This document shows, piece after piece, positions 1-7,246 of a stretch of 64,000 nt of DNA (position 1 is the stretch's first letter; each line of letters starts with the position of its first letter). Source of the DNA: Streptomyces sp. NRRL S-31 (GTDB lineage: Bacteria > Actinomycetota > Actinomycetes > Streptomycetales > Streptomycetaceae). The stretch lies in contig NZ_JOCB01000004.1 of assembly GCF_000718775.1 (NCBI RefSeq), positions 1-64,000 on the forward strand, written 5' to 3'. The notes beneath the pieces are model-generated. The model worked only from the letters and a program-made list of their open reading frames with translations. It was not told the origin of the DNA and searched no databases. The translations under genes were made by a program, and so were the position numbers.

Positions 1-810
1 GCGGAAGGGGGCCTCCGTGCCGGCCGGCGGACGCCTCGGCTCCCTCCGGTCCCCGACGCCGGACCGCGCCGGCTCGGCCGTCCGGGAGCGGCTCGCGGCC
101 GGCTCGTCGGACGCGGACCGTCCGGGCCCGCCGGTCAGGGCCACCAGCCGGTCGGCGACCTTGCGCTTGACCGGGCGCGGGGCGGCGCGCAGCGCGAGGG
201 TGCCCATCACGGCGAGCAGCGACAGGCTGTAGAGCATCACGAAGACCGGCTTCGCCGAGCGGCCCGCGTACAGGCCGTGCAGCAGCGCCGCGCACCAGGC
301 CGGATAGGCCAGCATGTGCATGGCACGCCAGCGCGCGGCGACCGGGGCCGGGGTGGCGAAATTGCCGCGCAGGGCCCCGGTGATCCCCACGAAGACCATC
401 AGCAGTCCCGCCAGTGAGCCGAGTCCGATCAGGCCGCCGATTCCGGTGACGCCGAGGGAGAAGGGAACGACCGCCGCGATCAGCCGGGTGTGGTCCAGCG
501 CGAGCTTCGTGGTGATGTGCAGCAGCAGGAACGCGATCGAGGCGACCGCGGTGGTGCGGTGCACCGCCTGGCCGACGATCCGCTGGCGGGTGTTCAGGAA
601 GATCCGGTCCTGGGCCAGCAGGCCCCAGATCACCGAGCAGCTCAGCGAGACGAGGGACAGCACGCCCGCGCCGAAGTCCAGGAAGTCGCGGAACCGGTCG
701 CCGCCCGCCCGCACCACCACGGGTATCAGCAGCAGGGCGACGGCGGACGCCACCCCGTAGGCCGATCGGCCCGGCGCGGGGAGCGAGCTGGTACGACGAC
801 GAGCGTTCAT
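1..810 (-). CDS. Ferric-reductase-like haem-binding membrane protein (partial)
   Basis: An open reading frame starts with ATG at 810 and runs leftward off the window, so the C-terminus is missing; at least 270 residues are visible. A GGAG lies 10 nt upstream of the start. It encodes several hydrophobic segments and two pairs of histidines, H84/H98 and H165/H178, each pair 13-14 residues apart. That is the arrangement expected for a ferric reductase-like transmembrane domain holding two haems. After about residue 205 the protein becomes Arg/Pro/Ser-rich and cytoplasmic in character. The family moves electrons across the membrane to iron or another acceptor; the substrate cannot be told here, and no flavin domain is visible in the part present. 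It is divergent from the leuS leader. Confidence in membrane haem protein is good, in exact function low. Confidence 0.75.
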   Translation of the reverse strand, partial: MNARRRTSSLPAPGRSAYGVASAVALLLIPVVVRAGGDRFRDFLDFGAGVLSLVSLSCSVIWGLLAQDRIFLNTRQRIVGQAVHRTTAVASIAFLLLHITTKLALDHTRLIAAVVPFSLGVTGIGGLIGLGSLAGLLMVFVGITGALRGNFATPAPVAARWRAMHMLAYPAWCAALLHGLYAGRSAKPVFVMLYSLSLLAVMGTLALRAAPRPVKRKVADRLVALTGGPGRSASDEPAASRSRTAEPARSGVGDRREPRRPPAGTEAPFR

Positions 811-1059
811 GGGGGCACTCCGAGCAGTTCCGGGGAAGCGGTCCCGCTGCCGCACTCTAAGTGGGGTCATACCGATCAGTACGTAGGTTCGTGTTATTGC
901 GTTGTTGTCGACACACAATCTGATTGCCGGTGTGTCCCACGGGGGCGCTACGCGAAGTGATCGCCGACCCCCGTCCGGCTCCCGGCGGGCCTCCGGTGTC
1001 TCCCCCGGGGGTACGGAAGCGCGTGGCCGCTTGCTCAGGGGCTGCGGTACCCTAGCGCC

Positions 1060-1098
1060 ATGCGTGCCGTACGCCTTCTGCTTAGCGGGCCGCGCTGA
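1060..1098 (+). CDS. leuS leader peptide (12 codons, three consecutive Leu)
   Basis: A tiny reading frame, M-R-A-V-R-L-L-L-S-G-P-R-stop, lies 127 nt before leuS. Three Leu codons in a row (1075-1083) just before the end, followed by an intrinsic terminator, are the hallmark of ribosome-mediated attenuation by charged leucyl-tRNA. A -10-like hexamer TACCCT at 1048-1053 is 6 nt before the ATG, so the transcript may begin at the leader start codon. Positions 1089-1099 can pair with 1133-1143 (11 bp with one G-U), enclosing a small hairpin 1105-1110/1126-1131. This pairing would be disturbed by a ribosome stalled on the Leu codons. Classical attenuators have been predicted ahead of leuS in some Streptomyces, which agrees. 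Confidence 0.75.
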   Translation: MRAVRLLLSGPR

Positions 1099-1144
1099 TC
1101 AGTACCGACCCCGGTTCAGCCGTGAGGTCGGCATCGGCGCGGCG

Positions 1145-1169
1145 TCCCCTCCTGTGCGAGGGGATTTTT
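1145..1169 (+). terminator. leuS attenuator terminator
   Basis: A perfect 7-bp GC-rich stem (1145-1151 with 1158-1164, loop CTGTGC) is followed directly by five T (1165-1169) and a further T-rich run to 1178. It lies between the leader peptide and leuS. A canonical U-tract terminator is rare in this genome type, and its position before rather than after a gene points to regulated termination when leucyl-tRNA is plentiful. Confidence 0.8.
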
Positions 1170-1225
1170 CGTTTCTTTGAGTGTCACAGCCGCAGGCAGA
1201 GACGATCGATGGAGCTTTGAGGATC

Positions 1226-4105
1226 ATGAGCGAGACGAACCCTGCCGCCACCGCCGCGTCGGCGGAGGCCGCGCCGCACCGCTACACGGCCGCCATGGCG
1301 GCCGACATCGAGGCACGCTGGCAGGACTTCTGGGACGCCGACGGCACCTACGCGGCGCCGAACCCCAAGGGTGACCTGGCGGGCGACGCCGAGCTGGTCG
1401 CCCGGCCCAAGAAGTTCATCATGGACATGTTCCCGTACCCCTCGGGCACGGGCCTCCACGTCGGCCACCCGCTGGGTTACATCGCCACCGACGTCTACGC
1501 CCGGTTCCAGCGCATGACCGGCCACAACGTCCTGCACACCCTGGGCTTCGACGCCTTCGGCCTGCCCGCCGAGCAGCACGCCGTGCAGACCGGCGAGCAC
1601 CCGCGGATCACCACCGAGGCCGCCATCGCCAACATGAAGTCCCAGCTGCGGCGGCTGGGCCTGGGCCACGACAAGCGCCGGTCGTTCGCCACGATCGACC
1701 CGGAGTACTACAAGTGGACCCAGTGGATCTTCCTCCAGATCTTCGACTCCTGGTACGACGAGGAGGCGCGCAGGGCCCGGCCGATCTCCGAGCTGATCGC
1801 CCGGTTCGAGTCCGGTGAGCGTGCCGTTCCGGGCACCACGCGCGCGTGGGGCGAGCTGAGCGCCCAGGAGCGCTCCGACGTCCTGGGCGAGTACCGCCTG
1901 GCCTACGCCTCCGAGTCGCCCGTCAACTGGTGCCCCGGCCTGGGCACCGTACTGGCCAACGAGGAGGTCACCGCCGACGGCCGCTCCGAGCGCGGCAACT
2001 TCCCCGTCTTCAAGGCCAAGCTGCGCCAGTGGAACATGCGCATCACCGCCTACGCCGACCGGCTGCTGGAGGACCTGGAGGAGCTGGACTGGCCCGAGGC
2101 CATCAAGCTCCAGCAGCGCAACTGGATCGGCCGCAGCGAGGGCGCCCGCGTCGACTTCCCGATCGACGGCGAGCGCATCACGGTCTTCACCACCCGCCCG
2201 GACACCCTGTTCGGCGCCACCTACATGGTGCTGGCGCCCGAGCACCCGCTGGTCGACAAGTTCACCCCCGCGGCCTGGCCCGAGGGCACGCACGAGGTGT
2301 GGACCGGCGGCCACGCCACCCCGGCCGAGGCCGTCGCCGCCTACCGCGCGCAGGCCGCCTCCAAGTCGGACGTGGAGCGCCAGGCCGAGGCCAAGGACAA
2401 GACCGGCGTCTTCACCGGCGCGTTCGCGACCAACCCGGTCAACGGCGAGCGGGTCCCCGTCTTCATCGCCGACTACGTCCTGATGGGCTACGGCACCGGC
2501 GCGATCATGGCCGTCCCGGGGCACGACACCCGCGACTTCGCCTTCGCGCGCGCCTTCGAGCTGCCCATCCGCTGCGTGGTCGAGCCGACCGACGGCCGTG
2601 GCACCGACCCGTCCACCTGGGACGACGCCTTCGTCTCCTACGACGCGAAGATCGTCAACTCCGACAGCGACGACGTACGGCTGAACGGCCTGGGCGTCGC
2701 CGAGGCCAAGGCCCGCGTCACCGAGTGGCTGACCGCCGCGGGCATCGGCGAGGGCACCGTCAACTTCCGGCTGCGCGACTGGCTGTTCAGCCGCCAGCGC
2801 TACTGGGGCGAGCCCTTCCCGATCGTCTACGACGAGGACGGCGTCGCCCACGCGCTGCCCGAGTCGATGCTGCCGCTGGAGCTGCCCGAGGTCGAGGACT
2901 ACCGCCCGCGCACCTTCGACCCGGACGACGCCGACACCCAGCCCGAGACGCCGCTGTCGCGCAACGAGGACTGGGTCAACGTCACCCTGGACCTGGGCGA
3001 CGGCCCCAAGAAGTACCGCCGCGAGACCAACACCATGCCCAACTGGGCCGGTTCCTGCTGGTACGAGTTCCGGTACCTGGACCCGCACAACGACCGCGAG
3101 CTGGTCGACCCGGAGATCGAGCGGTACTGGATGGGCCCGCGCGAGGGCCAGCCGCACGGCGGTGTCGACCTGTACGTCGGCGGTGCCGAGCACGCCGTCC
3201 TGCACCTGCTGTACGCGCGCTTCTGGTCCAAGGTCCTGTACGACCTGGGGCACGTCTCCTCCGCGGAGCCGTTCCACAAGCTGTTCAACCAGGGCATGAT
3301 CCAGGCCTACGTCTACCGCGACAGCCGGGGCATCGCGGTGCCGGCCGCGGAGGTCGAGGAGCGCGACGACGCCTACTACTACCAGGGCGAGAAGGTCAGC
3401 CGCCTGCTGGGCAAGATGGGCAAGTCGCTGAAGAACGCGGTGACTCCGGACGAGATCGCCGCCGAGTACGGTGCCGACACGCTGCGCCTGTACGAGATGG
3501 CGATGGGCCCGCTGGACGTCTCCCGCCCGTGGGACACGCGCGCGGTGGTCGGCCAGTTCCGGCTGCTCCAGCGGTTGTGGCGCAACATCGTCGACGAGAC
3601 GACCGGCGAGGTCACCGTCACCGAGGCGGCGCCGGACGACGAGACCCTGCGCGCCCTGCACAAGGCCGTCGACGGCGTGCGCCAGGACCTGGAGGGCCTG
3701 CGCTTCAACACCGCCATCGCCAAGGTCACCGAGCTGAACAACCACCTGACCAAGGCGGGTGCGGCGGTGCCGCGTTCGGTCGCCGAGCCGCTGGTGCTGA
3801 TGGTCGCCCCGCTGGCCCCGCACATCGCCGAGGAGCTGTGGCGCAAGCTGGGCCACACCGACTCGGTCGTCCACCGGGACTTCCCGGTCGCCGACCCGGC
3901 CTACGTCGTGGACGAGACCGTGACCTGCGTGGTGCAGATCAAGGGCAAGGTCAAGGCCCGGCTGGAGGTGCCGCCCGCCATCTCCGAGGAGGAGCTGGAG
4001 AAGCTGGCGCTGGCCGACGAGAAGGTCGTCGCGGCGCTGGGCGGCGCGGGCATCCGCAAGGTGATCGTGCGGGCGCCGAAGCTGGTGAACATCGTCCCGG
4101 CGTGA
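1226..4105 (+). CDS. leuS: Leucyl-tRNA synthetase
   Basis: This cytoplasmic class Ia aminoacyl-tRNA synthetase charges tRNA-Leu with leucine using ATP. The 959-residue protein carries the HIGH-type motif HVGH near residue 78 and the KMSKS-type motif KMGKS near residue 730, with the long editing (CP1) insertion between them and an anticodon-binding C-terminal part. I chose ATG 1226 rather than the in-frame GTG 1181. The GTG abuts the U-tract of the attenuator terminator, whereas 1226 has purine-rich GGAG/GAGG sequences at 1211-1222 and gives the usual M-S-E-T-N start. It is transcribed alone behind the leucine leader and followed by a long hairpin at 4196-4236. Identification is essentially certain. 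Confidence 0.98.
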   Translation: MSETNPAATAASAEAAPHRYTAAMAADIEARWQDFWDADGTYAAPNPKGDLAGDAELVARPKKFIMDMFPYPSGTGLHVGHPLGYIATDVYARFQRMTGHNVLHTLGFDAFGLPAEQHAVQTGEHPRITTEAAIANMKSQLRRLGLGHDKRRSFATIDPEYYKWTQWIFLQIFDSWYDEEARRARPISELIARFESGERAVPGTTRAWGELSAQERSDVLGEYRLAYASESPVNWCPGLGTVLANEEVTADGRSERGNFPVFKAKLRQWNMRITAYADRLLEDLEELDWPEAIKLQQRNWIGRSEGARVDFPIDGERITVFTTRPDTLFGATYMVLAPEHPLVDKFTPAAWPEGTHEVWTGGHATPAEAVAAYRAQAASKSDVERQAEAKDKTGVFTGAFATNPVNGERVPVFIADYVLMGYGTGAIMAVPGHDTRDFAFARAFELPIRCVVEPTDGRGTDPSTWDDAFVSYDAKIVNSDSDDVRLNGLGVAEAKARVTEWLTAAGIGEGTVNFRLRDWLFSRQRYWGEPFPIVYDEDGVAHALPESMLPLELPEVEDYRPRTFDPDDADTQPETPLSRNEDWVNVTLDLGDGPKKYRRETNTMPNWAGSCWYEFRYLDPHNDRELVDPEIERYWMGPREGQPHGGVDLYVGGAEHAVLHLLYARFWSKVLYDLGHVSSAEPFHKLFNQGMIQAYVYRDSRGIAVPAAEVEERDDAYYYQGEKVSRLLGKMGKSLKNAVTPDEIAAEYGADTLRLYEMAMGPLDVSRPWDTRAVVGQFRLLQRLWRNIVDETTGEVTVTEAAPDDETLRALHKAVDGVRQDLEGLRFNTAIAKVTELNNHLTKAGAAVPRSVAEPLVLMVAPLAPHIAEELWRKLGHTDSVVHRDFPVADPAYVVDETVTCVVQIKGKVKARLEVPPAISEEELEKLALADEKVVAALGGAGIRKVIVRAPKLVNIVPA

Positions 4106-4156
4106 CCAGGTGAGCAGCTGACCGTGTGACCCGGTGACCGCGTGAGCGTGTGACCA
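4106..4156 (+). repeat. Degenerate GTGAC/GTGAG short repeat after leuS
   Basis: Directly after the leuS stop the sequence repeats GTGACC/GTGAGC-like words about every 8-9 bp (gtgaccag, gtgagcag, gtgtgacc, ggtgaccg, cgtgagcg, tgtgacca). The copies are imperfect and non-coding. It resembles a slippage-derived microsatellite like others found behind stop codons in this window. Confidence 0.45.
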
Positions 4157-4195
4157 CCGGACGGGGGACGCCGACGGCGTCCGGGTAGTCCCCTA

Positions 4196-4236
4196 CGGGC
4201 AGGTTCGGGGTTCTTCAGGAACCTCGGGCCTGCCCG
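4196..4236. terminator. Long hairpin, terminator of leuS
   Basis: Positions 4196-4203 pair with 4229-4236 (8 bp). The stem continues inward through 4213/4219 with only G-U wobbles, leaving a 5-nt loop. No U-tract follows, as is common for actinobacterial terminators. It separates leuS from the next gene. Confidence 0.75.
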
Positions 4237-4311
4237 TTGCGTTTACCGTGGAGAGCGCGGGAGCGTGGCGAGCGCGACCGCGCGCACCGAACCGACCGGA
4301 GGAGGAGCGCC

Positions 4312-5037
4312 ATGGAAGTAGTGCTCACCGTGTTCGCCCTGCTCTTCCTGCTCTTCGTCGGCCTGGGAGCGTACGCCACGGTCAAGGCCGTCGGCGCCGC
4401 CAAGCGCGGTGTGGACCGGACGATCGCGCAGGCCCGCCGCACGGTCGAGGACCACACCTTGCGCGCCAAGTCCTTCGCCCAGCTCGGACCGGCCGGCGAG
4501 ATCGCCCAGCTGCGGCTCGCGCTGCGCACCTCCATGCGCGCCACCCAGGACGCGCTGCACGCGGGCGTGGCCGAGGACGAGTCCCTGAAGGAGTCCCTCG
4601 GCCTCTTCGAACGCCTCAGCACGCACGGACACGAGCTGGACGCCGACCTCAAGCGCCTGGAGTCCGAGCCGGACCGCGCCGCTCTCGCCGCGCGCCTGCC
4701 CGAACTCCGCGGCCGCACCGAGCGGATCACCCAGTCCGCCGACTCCCTGCGCTGGGCCGTCCGCGACCGCGCCCGCCGCTTCTCGGAGGACGACCTGGAC
4801 ACCCTCAGCGCCCAGATCGACATCGAAGCGGGCGCCCTGCGCCACTGGACCCGGAGCGAGCCCGGCCAGGCACCCCCGCCCTGGCCGGACGCGTCCGCCG
4901 ACGGCCCGGCCACGGGACAGGCCCGGCCGAAGGCGTCCGGTGCCCGCGCCGCCGGGGAACCCGACGCGATCGCCGCGCCGGCTTGGCGTCCCACCGCCCC
5001 CTGGCAGAGGAAACCCCGTCCCGAGAGCACCACATGA
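4312..5037 (+). CDS. Single-pass membrane protein with helical cytoplasmic tail, unknown function
   Basis: I do not recognise a named family. The 241-residue product begins with a very hydrophobic segment (about residues 3-24, rich in L, F, V) that should anchor it in the membrane. Then comes a long charged, Ala/Leu/Arg/Glu-rich region (about 30-180) predicted to be mostly helical, and a Pro/Ala-rich C-terminus (about 185-241). The ATG at 4312 is preceded by a strong GGAGGAG (4300-4306). Homologous small membrane proteins sit beside leuS in Streptomyces genomes as I know them, but no function is established. The gene ends 72 nt before degV. Third-position GC is high throughout, supporting that it is real. 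Confidence 0.7.
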   Translation: MEVVLTVFALLFLLFVGLGAYATVKAVGAAKRGVDRTIAQARRTVEDHTLRAKSFAQLGPAGEIAQLRLALRTSMRATQDALHAGVAEDESLKESLGLFERLSTHGHELDADLKRLESEPDRAALAARLPELRGRTERITQSADSLRWAVRDRARRFSEDDLDTLSAQIDIEAGALRHWTRSEPGQAPPPWPDASADGPATGQARPKASGARAAGEPDAIAAPAWRPTAPWQRKPRPESTT

Positions 5038-5109
5038 GCGAGCCGCTCCCGGGCCGCGCGACAGGGGCCGGGCTGCCGAGCGGGCACTACGCCAGGTAAC
5101 CTCCAGCTC

Positions 5110-5955
5110 ATGTCCCGCCATGTCGCGATCGTCACCGATTCAACGGCCTACCTGCCGCCCCGGGCGATGGAGCGTCACGGCATCACCGCGGTCCCGCTGA
5201 CCGTGGTCCTCGGTGACCGAGCCCTCGAAGAGGGCACCGAGATCTCCACCCGCTCCCTGGCCCAGGCGCTGCAGAAGCGGCGCTCCGTCACCACCTCCCG
5301 CCCCAGCCCCCAGGTCTTCGCGGAGACCTACCGCAGGGTCGCCGAGTCGGGCGCGAGCGGCATCGTCTCCCTGCACCTCTCCGCCGAACTGTCCGGCACC
5401 CACGACGCGGCGGCCCTCGCCGCGCGCGAGGCTCCGGTGCCCGTGCGGGTCGTGGACACCGGCATGGTCGCGATGGCGCTCGGCTTCTGCGCGCTCGCCG
5501 CGGCCGAGACGGCGGAGGCCGGCGGCACGGTGGACGAGGCCGTCACGGCCGCGGAGAAACGGGCCGCGGGCACATCCGCCTACTTCTACGTCGACACCCT
5601 CGACTACCTGCGCCGCGGTGGCCGGATCGGCGCCGCGCAGGCCCTGCTGGGGTCCGCGCTCGCCGTCAAACCCCTGCTCCAGCTGGACGACGGCCGCATC
5701 GAGCTGCTCGAGAAGGTGCGCACGGCGTCGAAGGCGATCGCGCGCCTCGAGGAGCTGGCCGCGGAACGGGCGGGCAGCGCGGAGGTCGACATCGCCGTCC
5801 ACCACCTCGACGCCGCCGATCGCGCCGCGGCCCTCGCCGACCGGCTACGGGCACGCGTCCCGGGCCTGGCCGACCTGCACGTCAGCGAGGTCGGCGCGGT
5901 GATCGGCGCGCACACCGGCCCCGGCCTGCTGGGCGCGGTCGTCTCACCTCGCTGA
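5110..5955 (+). CDS. DegV family fatty-acid-binding protein
   Basis: The 281-residue product starts with the family signature V-A-I-V-T-D-S-T-A-Y-L and contains T-S-R-P-S-P and S-G-T-H-D-A-A stretches typical of DegV proteins. These are soluble proteins that bind a fatty acid; in Gram-positive bacteria some (FakB) hand it to a fatty-acid kinase. No kinase partner is next to it here, so the exact role is open. There is no Shine-Dalgarno sequence. Instead a -10-like TAACCT (5097-5102) lies 7 nt before the ATG, suggesting leaderless transcription. Family assignment is secure, physiological role inferred. Confidence 0.9.
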   Translation: MSRHVAIVTDSTAYLPPRAMERHGITAVPLTVVLGDRALEEGTEISTRSLAQALQKRRSVTTSRPSPQVFAETYRRVAESGASGIVSLHLSAELSGTHDAAALAAREAPVPVRVVDTGMVAMALGFCALAAAETAEAGGTVDEAVTAAEKRAAGTSAYFYVDTLDYLRRGGRIGAAQALLGSALAVKPLLQLDDGRIELLEKVRTASKAIARLEELAAERAGSAEVDIAVHHLDAADRAAALADRLRARVPGLADLHVSEVGAVIGAHTGPGLLGAVVSPR

Positions 5956-6103
5956 CAGCCGGACTCCCCGGGCGGCCTTCCCCGGCGCGCGGAGTGCGGC
6001 CGGCTTCACCCGTGCGGGTGGCGGAGTTTTCCACAACCGGTCGGTAACGCACGGGAATTCACCAAGATCATCGCAATGCGGCGGAATGCCCCATCCTCGT
6101 CGC

Positions 6104-7246
6104 ATGGCACTTCGATCACGCACACGCACCGCGACCCCGACCAGCGGCCCCGGCCGTGGGCCCGCCTCCGACGGGCGCGCCCGGCAGCGCGGCACCACCG
6201 GACACGGCCGTGCTCGCCGCGGCACGCCCGCGCCGACGGAGGAACTGCGCCGTCGCGCGGAACTCCTCTTCGGCGAACGAGCCGTGCAGTGGCGGGAATC
6301 GGGGAACGCCCCGCCGGTCCCGGCCCCGGCCCCGGCCCCGGCCCCGGCCCCGGCCCCAGCCTCGGCCCCAGCCTCGGCCCCGGCCTCGGCTTCGGTCCCG
6401 GCCTCGGCTGAGGCGGGCGGTGCGTCGGCGTCGATGGTGGTGCCGGTGGTCGCGGAGAGTCCGGCGGGGGCGAGGGTGGTTCCGGTGGGGGAGGGGGAGC
6501 CGCAGGGGCCGCCGGACGGGCGGGACGGACCTGCGGTTGTGGACTGGCGGGCGCGGGCCGGGATGGCGTTGCGGGAGCGGATGCCGGTCTGGTTGCAGGC
6601 ACGGTACGGAGTCGAACGGCGAGGAGTCGTGGCGCTCACCGTGATCCTCGTCGCCGCCACCGTCTTCGCCGCACAGCACTTCTGGTCGGGCCGGACCCAG
6701 TCGGTGAACGCGCCCCAAGTGGTCCGTCCGCACGCGTCGTTCGCCGAGAAGGACGAGAAGGCGGCGGCGGGCACGCCCGTGGGCGCGTCGGCGACACCGG
6801 GCGCGGGCATCGTCGTGGACGTCAGCGGCAAGGTCCGTGAACCGGGGATCCGGCGGCTGCCGACCGGTGCCCGGGTGGCCGACGCGTTACGGGCCGCGGG
6901 CGGGGTCCGGCCGGGCGTGGACACGGAAGGGCTCAACCGCGCCCGCTTCCTGGTCGACGGCGAACAGGTCGTCGTCGGCACCCCCGGCGGAACCGCCGTA
7001 CCGCCCGGCCCGGCGGCCGGACCGCTCCTCGGCCCCGGCGGCACCGGCCCGGCCGCGCCGGTCTCCCTCAACACCGCCACCGCGGACCAGCTGGACACCC
7101 TGCCCGGGGTCGGTCCGGTACTGGCCCGGCACATCATCGACTACCGCACCCAGCACGGCGGTTTCCGCTCGGTGGACGAACTGCGCGAGGTCAACGGCAT
7201 CGGCGACCGCCGGTTCACCGATCTGCGTGAGCTGGTACGGCCGTGA
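6104..7246 (+). CDS. comEA: ComEA-like DNA-binding membrane protein
   Basis: The 380-residue protein has an Arg-rich and then Pro-Ala-repeat N-terminal region, one transmembrane segment (about 175-194), an SLBB-type domain (about 236-296) and a C-terminal pair of helix-hairpin-helix motifs (about 316-380, including T-L-P-G-V-G-P-V and V-N-G-I-G-D-R). In competent bacteria ComEA binds incoming double-stranded DNA outside the membrane and passes it to ComEC. I prefer ATG 6104 over ATG 6086 because CATCCT (6092-6097) lies exactly 6 nt before it, the spacing seen at many leaderless starts here. Its stop overlaps the comEC start (GTGA), so the two are translationally coupled. A CCGGCC-repeat tract makes the linker length likely variable. 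Confidence 0.88.
   Translation: MALRSRTRTATPTSGPGRGPASDGRARQRGTTGHGRARRGTPAPTEELRRRAELLFGERAVQWRESGNAPPVPAPAPAPAPAPAPASAPASAPASASVPASAEAGGASASMVVPVVAESPAGARVVPVGEGEPQGPPDGRDGPAVVDWRARAGMALRERMPVWLQARYGVERRGVVALTVILVAATVFAAQHFWSGRTQSVNAPQVVRPHASFAEKDEKAAAGTPVGASATPGAGIVVDVSGKVREPGIRRLPTGARVADALRAAGGVRPGVDTEGLNRARFLVDGEQVVVGTPGGTAVPPGPAAGPLLGPGGTGPAAPVSLNTATADQLDTLPGVGPVLARHIIDYRTQHGGFRSVDELREVNGIGDRRFTDLRELVRP
6319..6410 (+). repeat. CCGGCC-type hexanucleotide tract coding for Pro-Ala/Ser repeats
   Basis: Within comEA a tract of about 15 hexamers, CCGGCC and variants with AGCCTC or GGCCTC, encodes (Pro-Ala)n passing into (Ser-Ala-Pro-Ala)n. The first half is almost perfect. The unit is a multiple of three, so slippage would change linker length without breaking the frame. 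Confidence 0.85.

Noticed and set aside
1184..3874. Long minus-strand reading frame (896 codons) opposite leuS
   Set aside because: An artefact of high GC: stop codons are rare in frames mirroring third-position GC. The translation is Leu/Val/Gly/Arg-rich without domain motifs, while the plus strand encodes a complete LeuRS.
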